From Verrucomicrobia bacterium TMED44 (GTDB taxonomy: Bacteria > Verrucomicrobiota > Verrucomicrobiia > Opitutales > Seribacteraceae), in NCBI GenBank assembly GCA_002168015.1, contig NHCX01000052.1, forward strand, positions 10,382 to 18,091: a stretch of 7,710 bases of DNA. Direction: 5' to 3'. Positions 1-7,710 of the stretch are shown here, in pieces (the stretch's first letter is position 1; each line of letters starts with the position of its first letter). The position numbers and the translations under genes were made by a program. The notes beneath the pieces were generated by a model, which did no database searches, was not told the origin of the DNA, and saw only the letters and a program-made list of their open reading frames with translations.

Positions 1-369
1 GCGCGTGAGTCCGTAATGGCTGATCTTCGAGACCATTTCCGTCCAGAATTTCTTAATCGGATTGATGATACCGTACTTTTCAAACCTCTTTCTCTTGAGG
101 AAATTACTGAGATCGTGGATCTTTTGCTTGCTGGGCTGAATAAACGGCTTGAAGACCGTAAGGTGACCATTGATTTCACCCCTTCTGCAAAGAAATGGAT
201 TGGGGAAAAGGGCTATGATCCTACATACGGAGCACGTCCACTGAAGCGATTTCTGCAAAAGCAAGTCGAAACCCAACTTGCCCGTGCTCTGGTTGCAGGT
301 GAAGTAAAAGAGAGAAGTATGGTAACTTTTTCTGTAAAAGATGAAACTTTAGTTATGAAAATTCAGTAA
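1..369 (+). CDS. clpB: ClpB-type AAA+ disaggregase, C-terminal fragment (5' end outside window)
   Basis: The reading frame is open from base 1 (Ala-Arg-Glu-Ser-Val before the first internal ATG at 16), so this is the last ~122 residues of a longer protein, not a 117-residue gene. It holds the end of the second AAA+ domain: the FRPEFLNRID segment, whose arginines belong to the ATP-sensing region, then the small D2 helical subdomain. That subdomain carries the sensor-2 motif GARPLKR, in which the Arg contacts ATP. The run GYDPTYGARPLKRFLQ and the following Q-x-x-E-x-x-L-A-x-A-L helix match ClpB better than ClpC or ClpA. ClpB is a cytosolic hexamer that threads aggregated proteins through its pore together with DnaK. 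The gene ends with TAA and faces the permease gene, whose stop is 36 bases away. No clear hairpin terminator is visible between them. ClpC is the main alternative. Confidence 0.9.
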   Translation, partial: ARESVMADLRDHFRPEFLNRIDDTVLFKPLSLEEITEIVDLLLAGLNKRLEDRKVTIDFTPSAKKWIGEKGYDPTYGARPLKRFLQKQVETQLARALVAGEVKERSMVTFSVKDETLVMKIQ

Positions 370-405
370 GTTTAAATCTAAAAACTAAAGGAATAATTTC
401 TCACT

Positions 406-1794
406 CTATCTCAATTCTTCCACGGATTTGCGAATGACTCTTTTATTGATCGCCAAGAAAAGCATTCCATAAAAGATAAGTGACCCGACTGATAAAACAG
501 ACAAGCCAGGTTCTAAGTGAACACCAAGTTCTTGGACTTGTTTGGCCAAGAAATATTTTAAAGTGTATCCGCTCACTAACGAAAACAACAGAATCCAGAG
601 AAACATCCGCATAAACCGCAGAAAAAAGACCGAGGAAATTTGATGAGTGGAGAAACCAAGTAATAAAAGATTTCGTGCATACTCAGAAGCTTTAGCAACT
701 ACTAAGCGAAAACTTGATGCAAAAGTTGCGATTGAGAGCAGGGACAAAAAACCGCCAATCCCTACCATACCGATAACAAGTGCCCTAAGTACTTTCTTGA
801 TTAAATCCTGTTCCGGGAACTCCCGGTTGAGCTCATAATCCTGATCTTCAATAAATTTAAGAAGTTGCGGACTGGGATTCTCAGCGATTTCCAAGATAAT
901 TCGAGAAGGCTGAACAGTTTTGGACTGTAATTCTAGGATAGTTTCAACCGAGGAGCGGTCGGCTGGACTTCCGAGAGGAGAAATTTCCCATGATTTAAAA
1001 GAAGGTTGCTCTTTCATCTCCAAGAGATCTTTGCGAGTCAAGGGGGGGCCGGTGATTGTGCCGTTTTTCCAAAGAGAATAAAAATCTCCATTGTCTGGTT
1101 CTCCAAATTTCTGATTTGCCCATTCGAGAAAATTAGCTGGAACCAACACACTGTTTATTCTCTTACTGAATGCGACAAAGCGGCCGCTGAGTGTGGTTTG
1201 CTTATCATTTCCAATGAAGATTTCGATAGGCATCCCTTTGGCCGCTTCAGTGGATAGGGGGGGGTATTCAACTCTGGAGGGGGCAAGGCCAAAATTCCAC
1301 AGGTCCAAATAAAATTTGGGAACCATAATGGGTACTATAGATTCATTTTCCTCCCAATCCCAGTCAAGGGGTACAAAATCTAAAAATTCGTCGGGAATGG
1401 ATTCAAAAAACAGGTCAGTTTTCGCTGCAGCCCCCCAACCAACCTTTCCTGCTGGCCAAATATATAAAGTAAGAGGGAATTTATTTCTAACGAATCCACC
1501 AATTCGTTTAACACCTTCGAGCTGCCTGATAGCACTTAATTCTTCCTGAGAGAATGATTTGTCTTTTTTACCTAAGTTAACCAAGACGCCACCCTCTATC
1601 TTTTTATTTATGGTAAAATAGTTTTTTGGCCCTTCATTCTCTCGTAAATAGTTACTCGCGTCTTGATAAAACTGTACGGCCAGTAATAAAAGTGTAGTGC
1701 CCACCAAGCATCCCAAGGATGCAATAATCAGTTCCTTCTTTGGACCGGCAACCTGAAGGCATGACCGAAGCGTTTTTTGCGGAAAAAGATTCAT
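406..1794 (-). CDS. FtsX/MacB-like ABC transporter permease
   Basis: This 462-residue integral membrane protein is the partner of the ABC ATPase encoded immediately upstream. I infer four membrane segments: TM1 about residues 22-41, TM2 336-360, TM3 389-413 and TM4 431-449. A large extracytoplasmic domain of roughly 290 residues lies between TM1 and TM2. This is the type VII (MacB, LolC/E, FtsX) topology. The stretch EYARNLLLLGFSTHQI (371-386) corresponds to the cytoplasmic coupling segment before TM3, and the tail ends in an Arg/Lys-rich VEELR as FtsX-fold permeases often do. The external domain has a Trp-rich part (113-166) and a LDLWNFGLAPS segment, which I recall loosely from uncharacterised Bacteroidota/Verrucomicrobiota permeases. 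The substrate is unknown: lipoprotein release, efflux or signalling across the inner membrane are all possible. Its ATG shares a base with the ATPase stop (TAATG), so translation is probably coupled. The gene contains C7 and C8 runs on its coding strand. Confidence 0.8.
   Translation of the reverse strand: MNLFPQKTLRSCLQVAGPKKELIIASLGCLVGTTLLLLAVQFYQDASNYLRENEGPKNYFTINKKIEGGVLVNLGKKDKSFSQEELSAIRQLEGVKRIGGFVRNKFPLTLYIWPAGKVGWGAAAKTDLFFESIPDEFLDFVPLDWDWEENESIVPIMVPKFYLDLWNFGLAPSRVEYPPLSTEAAKGMPIEIFIGNDKQTTLSGRFVAFSKRINSVLVPANFLEWANQKFGEPDNGDFYSLWKNGTITGPPLTRKDLLEMKEQPSFKSWEISPLGSPADRSSVETILELQSKTVQPSRIILEIAENPSPQLLKFIEDQDYELNREFPEQDLIKKVLRALVIGMVGIGGFLSLLSIATFASSFRLVVAKASEYARNLLLLGFSTHQISSVFFLRFMRMFLWILLFSLVSGYTLKYFLAKQVQELGVHLEPGLSVLSVGSLIFYGMLFLAINKRVIRKSVEELR
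1042..1048. repeat. Homopolymer tract, G7 on + strand (C7 in the permease coding strand)
   Basis: Seven consecutive G on the + strand read as C7 in the permease gene, where they encode a Gly-Pro-Pro stretch near residues 249-251 of the external domain. Any one-base slip would frameshift the permease. Confidence 0.9.
1257..1264. repeat. Homopolymer tract, G8 on + strand (C8 in the permease coding strand)
   Basis: Eight consecutive G on the + strand read as C8 across Tyr-Pro-Pro-Leu near residues 177-180 of the permease. It is the longest G/C homopolymer I see in the window, and the gene is in frame at this length. Confidence 0.9.
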
Positions 1795-2468
1795 TACAGA
1801 GACAAGCTCCTTTCGAATTGAAAAAGAGGAGCATCTCCCAGAGATGATAGAATTACGCTTGCCTGATTATGATCGACGACTTCCTGAATTAAGAGGGATG
1901 CCCGTTCCTTGTTCTGGTCATCCAAATGACTGAAAGGCTCATCAAGTAAAAGTATCGAAAAGGGCTTTTGTAGTGCTCGAATGATCGCAATTCGCTGTCT
2001 TTGTCCGTGTGAGAGGGTACATATTGATTGATCAAGGAATTTATTCATCCCCAGTCGTTCAGCCATTTTCTCAGCAGATGGACAGTTTGGGTTACTTATT
2101 GGAATCAGGTCGAGGTTTTCTTTGGCAGTTAAATGAGAGAAAAGTCGAAGGTCTTGAAAAACCAAAGATATATTTTCTCTCCGTAGATTTTCCCATGCCT
2201 CGCGACTTAATTCCCTGATATTTTTACCATCAATATGAATAGAGCCTGCATAATCTTCCCGTAGCCCGTAAATTAAATGCAGTAAGGTTGATTTCCCCAT
2301 TCCTGACTGGGCGGATATTAGAGTTGAGGATTGAGTTTTAAATTCAAGTGCCGTGTCCCAAATTTCAGATAATTCCACATGCGTTGAAGGAAGGGGAGAA
2401 GGGATAACGTTCGTTAATTTAATCAGCACGGTAAAAGAGAAATTAAATTTTGGCCAAATATTGCGCAT
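1794..2468 (-). CDS. ABC transporter ATP-binding protein (LolD/MacB-type) with unusual motifs
   Basis: This cytoplasmic ATPase should drive the permease that overlaps its stop codon. From the ATG at 2468 it is 224 residues long. Motifs in order are Walker A AQSGMGKST (53-61), Q-loop Gln105 (VFQDLRLF), signature LSHGQRQR (152-159), Walker B ILLLDEPF (172-179) with Glu177 as catalytic base, and D-loop SHLD (180-183). Two positions are not canonical. The first Gly of the P-loop is Ala53. The switch histidine expected after the next strand is missing: the sequence there is VILSSLGD (205-212), and no His occurs after residue 200. The start is uncertain. A GTG at 2429 would give about 211 residues beginning (M)LIKLTNV, closer to the usual family N-terminus, and would shorten the overlap with the upstream amidohydrolase from 46 to 7 bases. 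Neither start has a good Shine-Dalgarno sequence. Substrate unknown. Confidence 0.85.
   Translation of the reverse strand: MRNIWPKFNFSFTVLIKLTNVIPSPLPSTHVELSEIWDTALEFKTQSSTLISAQSGMGKSTLLHLIYGLREDYAGSIHIDGKNIRELSREAWENLRRENISLVFQDLRLFSHLTAKENLDLIPISNPNCPSAEKMAERLGMNKFLDQSICTLSHGQRQRIAIIRALQKPFSILLLDEPFSHLDDQNKERASLLIQEVVDHNQASVILSSLGDAPLFQFERSLSL
1807..1812 (-). promoter_or_regulatory. Probable Shine-Dalgarno for the permease (AAGGAG)
   Basis: On the minus strand AAGGAG lies inside the 3' end of the ATPase gene, 12 bases before the permease ATG. The spacing is a little long, but this is the best anti-SD match I find ahead of a start in this window. It would work alongside the TAATG stop-start overlap. 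Confidence 0.45.
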
Positions 2469-3331
2469 TCTTCTGACTCGGTCAAGTGAGCCTCCTCAAT
2501 TAGCAAAGTTTTGAAGGTTAGGAAATCAGGGATTTTCTGAGATGAAGGGAAAATACGTAGAGGGTAATCTGTTCCCCATAGAATTTTTTCATGCCCAACG
2601 ACTTCGATCAGTTTTCGATACAGAGTTGGTTCGTAAAGGAGAGGACAGGCTGCTAAGTCGTAATAAAAATTTTTGAAAAGAGGACGAATTTGTGGATTCA
2701 ATTCATAAAATGGAAAAAGTCCTCCAGCATGAGCCAGAATGATTTGGAGTTCAGGTAATTTTTGAGCAAGCCAGAGGAAATCTTCAAATGGGGTGGGGAC
2801 TTTTCCAGGGTAGTCATGACCCACAGGTTCAGTGACATGGAAAGTTACCGGCCATTTCGCCTGGCATGCAAATTCCATTTGTTTCATCCACTTTTCAGTG
2901 CGAATATTTGAGCCTTGAGCCCAAGGGTGGCACTCCCCGATTCCTAAAAATCCTTGATCATGTCTTTTTTTTAATTCATCCAATGGGCGTTCCAACTCTG
3001 AGTGAATACTTACAAAACCGATAAACTTTTCTGGATCTTGAGAAATCCATCCCGCACACCAATCATTTTGCATTTTACAGGTACTTGGGTTCTGCCAATA
3101 CCAGCCTTGTAAAACGGCCCGCTCAACCTTGGCCACCAGCATATCACTAATCATTTTTTCACCACTGGACCATCCCTGCAGGCTTTTTCTGTCAGAAGGT
3201 TTGACGAGTTCGAGCCAGAGATCTTCTTTTTGTCTACGAGCAAAAGAGGACGGGTCAAGGAAGACCTCTTCCGGGTAACGATGTGTGTGGGCGTCTATAA
3301 TCGACATCGAAAAATCGTGAAGCTTTCCCAT
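2423..3331 (-). CDS. Amidohydrolase-2 family metal-dependent hydrolase
   Basis: This is a predicted cytosolic TIM-barrel hydrolase of 302 residues, typical of the amidohydrolase-related family (Amidohydrolase_2; ACMSD and resorcylate decarboxylase relatives). Likely metal and catalytic residues appear in the expected order: HTH near the N-terminus (His15, His17), Glu133 in GIGECHP, His165 in FHVTEP, His201 in LAHAGG and Asp254 in WGTDYP. The Glu-rather-than-Lys third strand and the DAHTH/GTDYP signatures argue for this family over TatD DNases, though TatD-like is an alternative. The substrate cannot be read from the sequence. The upstream ATG at 3331 has no Shine-Dalgarno sequence; Met9 (base 3307), directly before SIIDAHTH, is an equally good start. 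The gene is 57 bases after pyrG and its 3' end overlaps the start of the ABC ATPase gene, so it is probably cotranscribed with the transporter. Confidence 0.8.
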   Translation of the reverse strand: MGKLHDFSMSIIDAHTHRYPEEVFLDPSSFARRQKEDLWLELVKPSDRKSLQGWSSGEKMISDMLVAKVERAVLQGWYWQNPSTCKMQNDWCAGWISQDPEKFIGFVSIHSELERPLDELKKRHDQGFLGIGECHPWAQGSNIRTEKWMKQMEFACQAKWPVTFHVTEPVGHDYPGKVPTPFEDFLWLAQKLPELQIILAHAGGLFPFYELNPQIRPLFKNFYYDLAACPLLYEPTLYRKLIEVVGHEKILWGTDYPLRIFPSSQKIPDFLTFKTLLIEEAHLTESEECAIFGQNLISLLPC

Positions 3332-3388
3332 TTTGGGTAAAGCTGAAGTTTCATTTTAGATATTTGAGGAGAAAATTACCTGACAGAT

Positions 3389-5226
<1,838 letters not shown>

Positions 5227-5958
5227 ATGTTTACTAGTTCCCTCGGAAAAAAATATTTAATGGCCCTTTCGGGCTTCGTACTCATTGGTTTTGTATTTGT
5301 ACACATGGCTGGAAATTTACAAATCCTCCTTGGTCAGGAAAAGATCAATGCCTATGCTCATGCTTTGCAATCCCTTCCCATGCCTATCTTGTGGGGATCC
5401 CGATTATTCCTTCTGCTCGCGGTTATTGTTCATGCTGTTACTGCTTTTCAACTTTACAAAGAGAACCGTAAGGCACGCCCCCAAAGAAATGATATTGAGA
5501 TAACCAAGCGTACAGGAATTGCTTCTTTAAAGATGGGACTTACTGGTTCAATCCTGCTCGCATTCATTGTGTTTCACCTACTTCACTTTACTATCCGGTT
5601 AATTTACCCTGAATACAATGATCTTACCACGACTGTTGGATCTTCTGATTCCACTGAAATACACGATGTTTATTCTATGGTTCTTGCTGGGTTTCAGCAT
5701 ACATGGATCTCAATCTTTTATGTAATTTCGATGTTTCTTCTTTGCGGACATCTAGCCCATGGGGTCAGTAGTGCATTTCAGTCCTTGGGCATTCGTTCTG
5801 AAAATTGGCGTGACAAACTTGATCTCGCAGCCAAGGCATACGCGTGGATTATTTTTGCCGGATTTTCCGTTGTGCCTCTCCTTGTCTTGGCTGAAAACTG
5901 GGGTATGGTAGATTTTTTTGAAGTTAAGTTAGTTTCCAGTAAACTTGTTATGAATTGA
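5227..5958 (+). CDS. sdhC: Succinate dehydrogenase cytochrome b558 subunit
   Basis: This 243-residue membrane anchor of the succinate:quinone oxidoreductase belongs to the single-polypeptide b558 type (Bacillus SdhC / Wolinella FrdC class), which binds two hemes b and the quinone. Five membrane helices are visible at about 12-32, 56-76, 104-125, 155-180 and 203-222. Candidate heme ligands are His26 (FVHMAGN), His69 (IVHAVTA), His117 or His120 (FHLLHF), and His158, His175 or His178 in helix IV ([16 protein letters not shown], a typical motif of the family). The N-terminus [15 protein letters not shown] also matches the family, which supports the ATG at 5227. The larger size and five helices mean no separate SdhD is needed, and sdhA follows after 22 bases. 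The direction in vivo, succinate oxidation or fumarate reduction, cannot be decided from sequence. Confidence 0.9.
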   Translation: MFTSSLGKKYLMALSGFVLIGFVFVHMAGNLQILLGQEKINAYAHALQSLPMPILWGSRLFLLLAVIVHAVTAFQLYKENRKARPQRNDIEITKRTGIASLKMGLTGSILLAFIVFHLLHFTIRLIYPEYNDLTTTVGSSDSTEIHDVYSMVLAGFQHTWISIFYVISMFLLCGHLAHGVSSAFQSLGIRSENWRDKLDLAAKAYAWIIFAGFSVVPLLVLAENWGMVDFFEVKLVSSKLVMN

Positions 5959-5980
5959 TTTACAACAAATCCTTACAATT

Positions 5981-7710
5981 ATGAATCTCGATCCACAAAT
6001 TCCAGAAGGCCCCTTGTCCGACAAGTGGGATAATCATCGCTTTTCTTCAAAACTGGTTAACCCGGCAAACAAAAGAAAATATAAAATCATTGTGGTTGGC
6101 TCAGGACTGGCTGGTGGATCGGCTGCAGCAACCCTTGGAGAACTTGGGTACAATGTGGATTGTTTTTGTTATCAGGACTCTCCACGCCGGGCTCATTCGA
6201 TTGCAGCACAAGGAGGTATTAATGCGGCCAAGAATTATCAGAACGACGGAGACAGTGTTCACAGGCTCTTTTATGACACAGTCAAGGGTGGAGACTTCAG
6301 ATCTAGGGAAGCTAATGTGTACCGTTTAGCCCAAATTAGCACAAATATTATCGATCAATGTGTAGCCCAAGGTGTTCCGTTCGCCCGAGAGTATGGTGGT
6401 CTTTTAGCTAATCGCTCCTTTGGCGGGGCCCAAGTCAGTCGCACTTTTTATGCAAGGGGCCAGACCGGCCAACAGCTTCTTTTAGGAGCTTACAGTGCTT
6501 TGAGTAGGCAAGTTGCAACTGGTCAGGTTAAAATGCACACCCGATCGGAAATGCTTGATATTGTGGTTGTAGATGGACATGCGAAAGGAATAATTACTCG
6601 TAATCTGGCTAACGGAGAGACACAGGCTTGGACAGCTGATGCGGTAATCCTATGCACAGGCGGTTATGGCAATGTTTATTACAAATCAACAAACGCAATT
6701 GGCTGTAATGTTACTGCGACCTTCAGGGCCCATAGAAGAGGTGCTGGCTTTGCTAATCCTTGTTTTACTCAGATCCACCCAACCTGCATACCAGTCTCTG
6801 GTGATCATCAATCTAAACTCACCCTGATGTCAGAATCCTTGCGAAATGATGGAAGAGTCTGGGTACCTAAGAAAGAGGAGGATTGCGGAAAGAACCCGAA
6901 TGACATTCCAGAGTCTGATCGTGATTATTACTTGGAAAGAAAATACCCTAGTTTTGGCAATCTTGCCCCTCGGGACATTTCCAGCCGATCCGCGAAAGAA
7001 GCGTGTGATGAAGGTCGCGGAGTTGGTCCCGGAGGAAGAGGAGTTTATTTGGATTTTTCGGATTCTATTTCAAGAGTAGGCGAAAATGCTATCAGGGAAA
7101 GATACGGAAATCTTTTCCAAATGTATGAAAGAATTACGGGAGAAGACGCTTACCAGCGCCCCATGCGCATTTACCCCGCTATTCATTACACAATGGGCGG
7201 TTTGTGGGTTGATTATAATTTAATGACTACAATTCCAGGCTGCTTTGCGTTGGGGGAGGCAAATTTTTCGGATCATGGTGCTAATCGTCTTGGAGCAAGT
7301 GCGTTGATGCAGGGCTTAAGCGATGGATATTTTGTAATCCCCTACACAATTGGAGATTACCTGGCAAAGACAGGTTCTGGAGCAATCAGTCCTGATTCTC
7401 CTGAAGTCAAGGAAGTCATGGAATCTGTTCGAGAAAGAGTGGATCAATTAGTCTCTACGAAAGGAAAAAGATCATCTCGTTCTTATCATAAAGAATTAGG
7501 TCAAATTATGTGGGATTACGCAGGCATGGCCCGGAATGAAAAGGGTCTAACCAAAGCGATTGGCGATATTCAGGATTTGAGAGATGATTTTAACTCAAAT
7601 CTTCTCGTTCCTGGCTCAAGCGATGATCTAAATGCTGAACTAGAAAGGGCAGGGAGGGTTCGCGACTTTTTGGATTTTGGAGAGCTTCTTTGCCGCGATG
7701 CATTGGAAAG
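5981..7710 (+). CDS. sdhA: Succinate dehydrogenase/fumarate reductase flavoprotein subunit (3' end outside window)
   Basis: The frame starts at ATG 5981 and is open to the last base, giving 576 residues; the family is usually near 640, so roughly the last 60 or so are missing. It is the catalytic FAD subunit that interconverts succinate and fumarate on the cytoplasmic side. Visible landmarks are the dinucleotide-binding [10 protein letters not shown] (40-49), His72 in [10 protein letters not shown] for covalent FAD attachment, His266/Thr268 in QIHPT, Glu285 and Arg288 (SESLRNDG), Arg331 in PRDISSR as proton-transfer Arg, His402 in HYTMGG, and Arg436 in HGANRLGAS. By alignment from memory with E. 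coli FrdA, all active-site residues are present. The insertion-containing mid-region and the pairing with a b558 SdhC fit the Bacillus/Bacteroides-type SdhA. The gene lies 22 bases after sdhC with no Shine-Dalgarno sequence; sdhB is expected next. Confidence 0.95.
   Translation, partial: MNLDPQIPEGPLSDKWDNHRFSSKLVNPANKRKYKIIVVGSGLAGGSAAATLGELGYNVDCFCYQDSPRRAHSIAAQGGINAAKNYQNDGDSVHRLFYDTVKGGDFRSREANVYRLAQISTNIIDQCVAQGVPFAREYGGLLANRSFGGAQVSRTFYARGQTGQQLLLGAYSALSRQVATGQVKMHTRSEMLDIVVVDGHAKGIITRNLANGETQAWTADAVILCTGGYGNVYYKSTNAIGCNVTATFRAHRRGAGFANPCFTQIHPTCIPVSGDHQSKLTLMSESLRNDGRVWVPKKEEDCGKNPNDIPESDRDYYLERKYPSFGNLAPRDISSRSAKEACDEGRGVGPGGRGVYLDFSDSISRVGENAIRERYGNLFQMYERITGEDAYQRPMRIYPAIHYTMGGLWVDYNLMTTIPGCFALGEANFSDHGANRLGASALMQGLSDGYFVIPYTIGDYLAKTGSGAISPDSPEVKEVMESVRERVDQLVSTKGKRSSRSYHKELGQIMWDYAGMARNEKGLTKAIGDIQDLRDDFNSNLLVPGSSDDLNAELERAGRVRDFLDFGELLCRDALE

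Noticed and set aside
370..405. Bidirectional terminator between clpB and the permease gene
   Set aside because: The 36-base convergent gap is A/T-rich but I can find no stem-loop followed by a T-run on either strand.
647..1549. Plus-strand open frames at 647-838, 1006-1257 and 1316-1549
   Set aside because: They lie antisense to the well-supported permease gene, have no recognisable domain and no ribosome site; they are shadows of it.
3329..3354. Alternative ATG at 3354 for a small leader peptide before the amidohydrolase
   Set aside because: It is in a different frame from the hydrolase, runs for only about 19 codons and has no ribosome site or attenuator-like features.
6090..7079. Two short plus-strand frames at 6090-6329 and 6846-7079
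   Set aside because: Both are out-of-frame readings within sdhA, whose own frame is continuous from 5981 to the window end.

Overview
The window is an ordinary chromosomal stretch of moderate-to-low GC content. It most resembles a Gram-negative bacterium of the Verrucomicrobiota/Planctomycetota/Bacteroidota part of the tree. Three things suggest this: a single-subunit cytochrome b558-type SdhC followed directly by a long SdhA, the wording of the CTP synthase N-terminus ([23 protein letters not shown]), and the general lack of Shine-Dalgarno sequences. Marine Verrucomicrobiota (Opitutae-like) is my best guess, from remembered resemblance only.

Layout. Bases 1-369 (+) are the 3' end of a ClpB-type AAA+ disaggregase. 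It converges on a four-gene minus-strand cluster, which reads pyrG (CTP synthase, 5017-3389), an amidohydrolase-2 family TIM-barrel hydrolase (3331-2423), an ABC ATPase (2468-1794) and its FtsX/MacB-like permease (1794-406). The last three genes overlap or touch (46 or 7 nt, then TAATG), so they are probably one translationally coupled unit, possibly read through from pyrG across a 57-nt gap. A 209-nt divergent intergenic region (5018-5226) separates pyrG from a plus-strand respiratory operon. That operon contains sdhC (5227-5958) and sdhA, which starts at 5981 and is still open at the window end; sdhB is expected just downstream.

How the genes work together. ClpB, PyrG and SdhCA are housekeeping: protein disaggregation, CTP synthesis and succinate:quinone oxidoreduction. 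The ABC pair forms a type VII (MacB/LolCD-like) mechanotransmission or lipoprotein-type exporter of unknown substrate. The amidohydrolase has no obvious functional link to its neighbours.

The less ordinary points are an ABC ATPase with two non-canonical nucleotide-handling motifs, two C7/C8 homopolymer tracts inside the permease gene, the overlapping amidohydrolase-ABC arrangement, and an inverted repeat in the pyrG/sdhC divergent region. I see no mobile element, CRISPR array, tRNA or rRNA, and no convincing case for a wholly new system.
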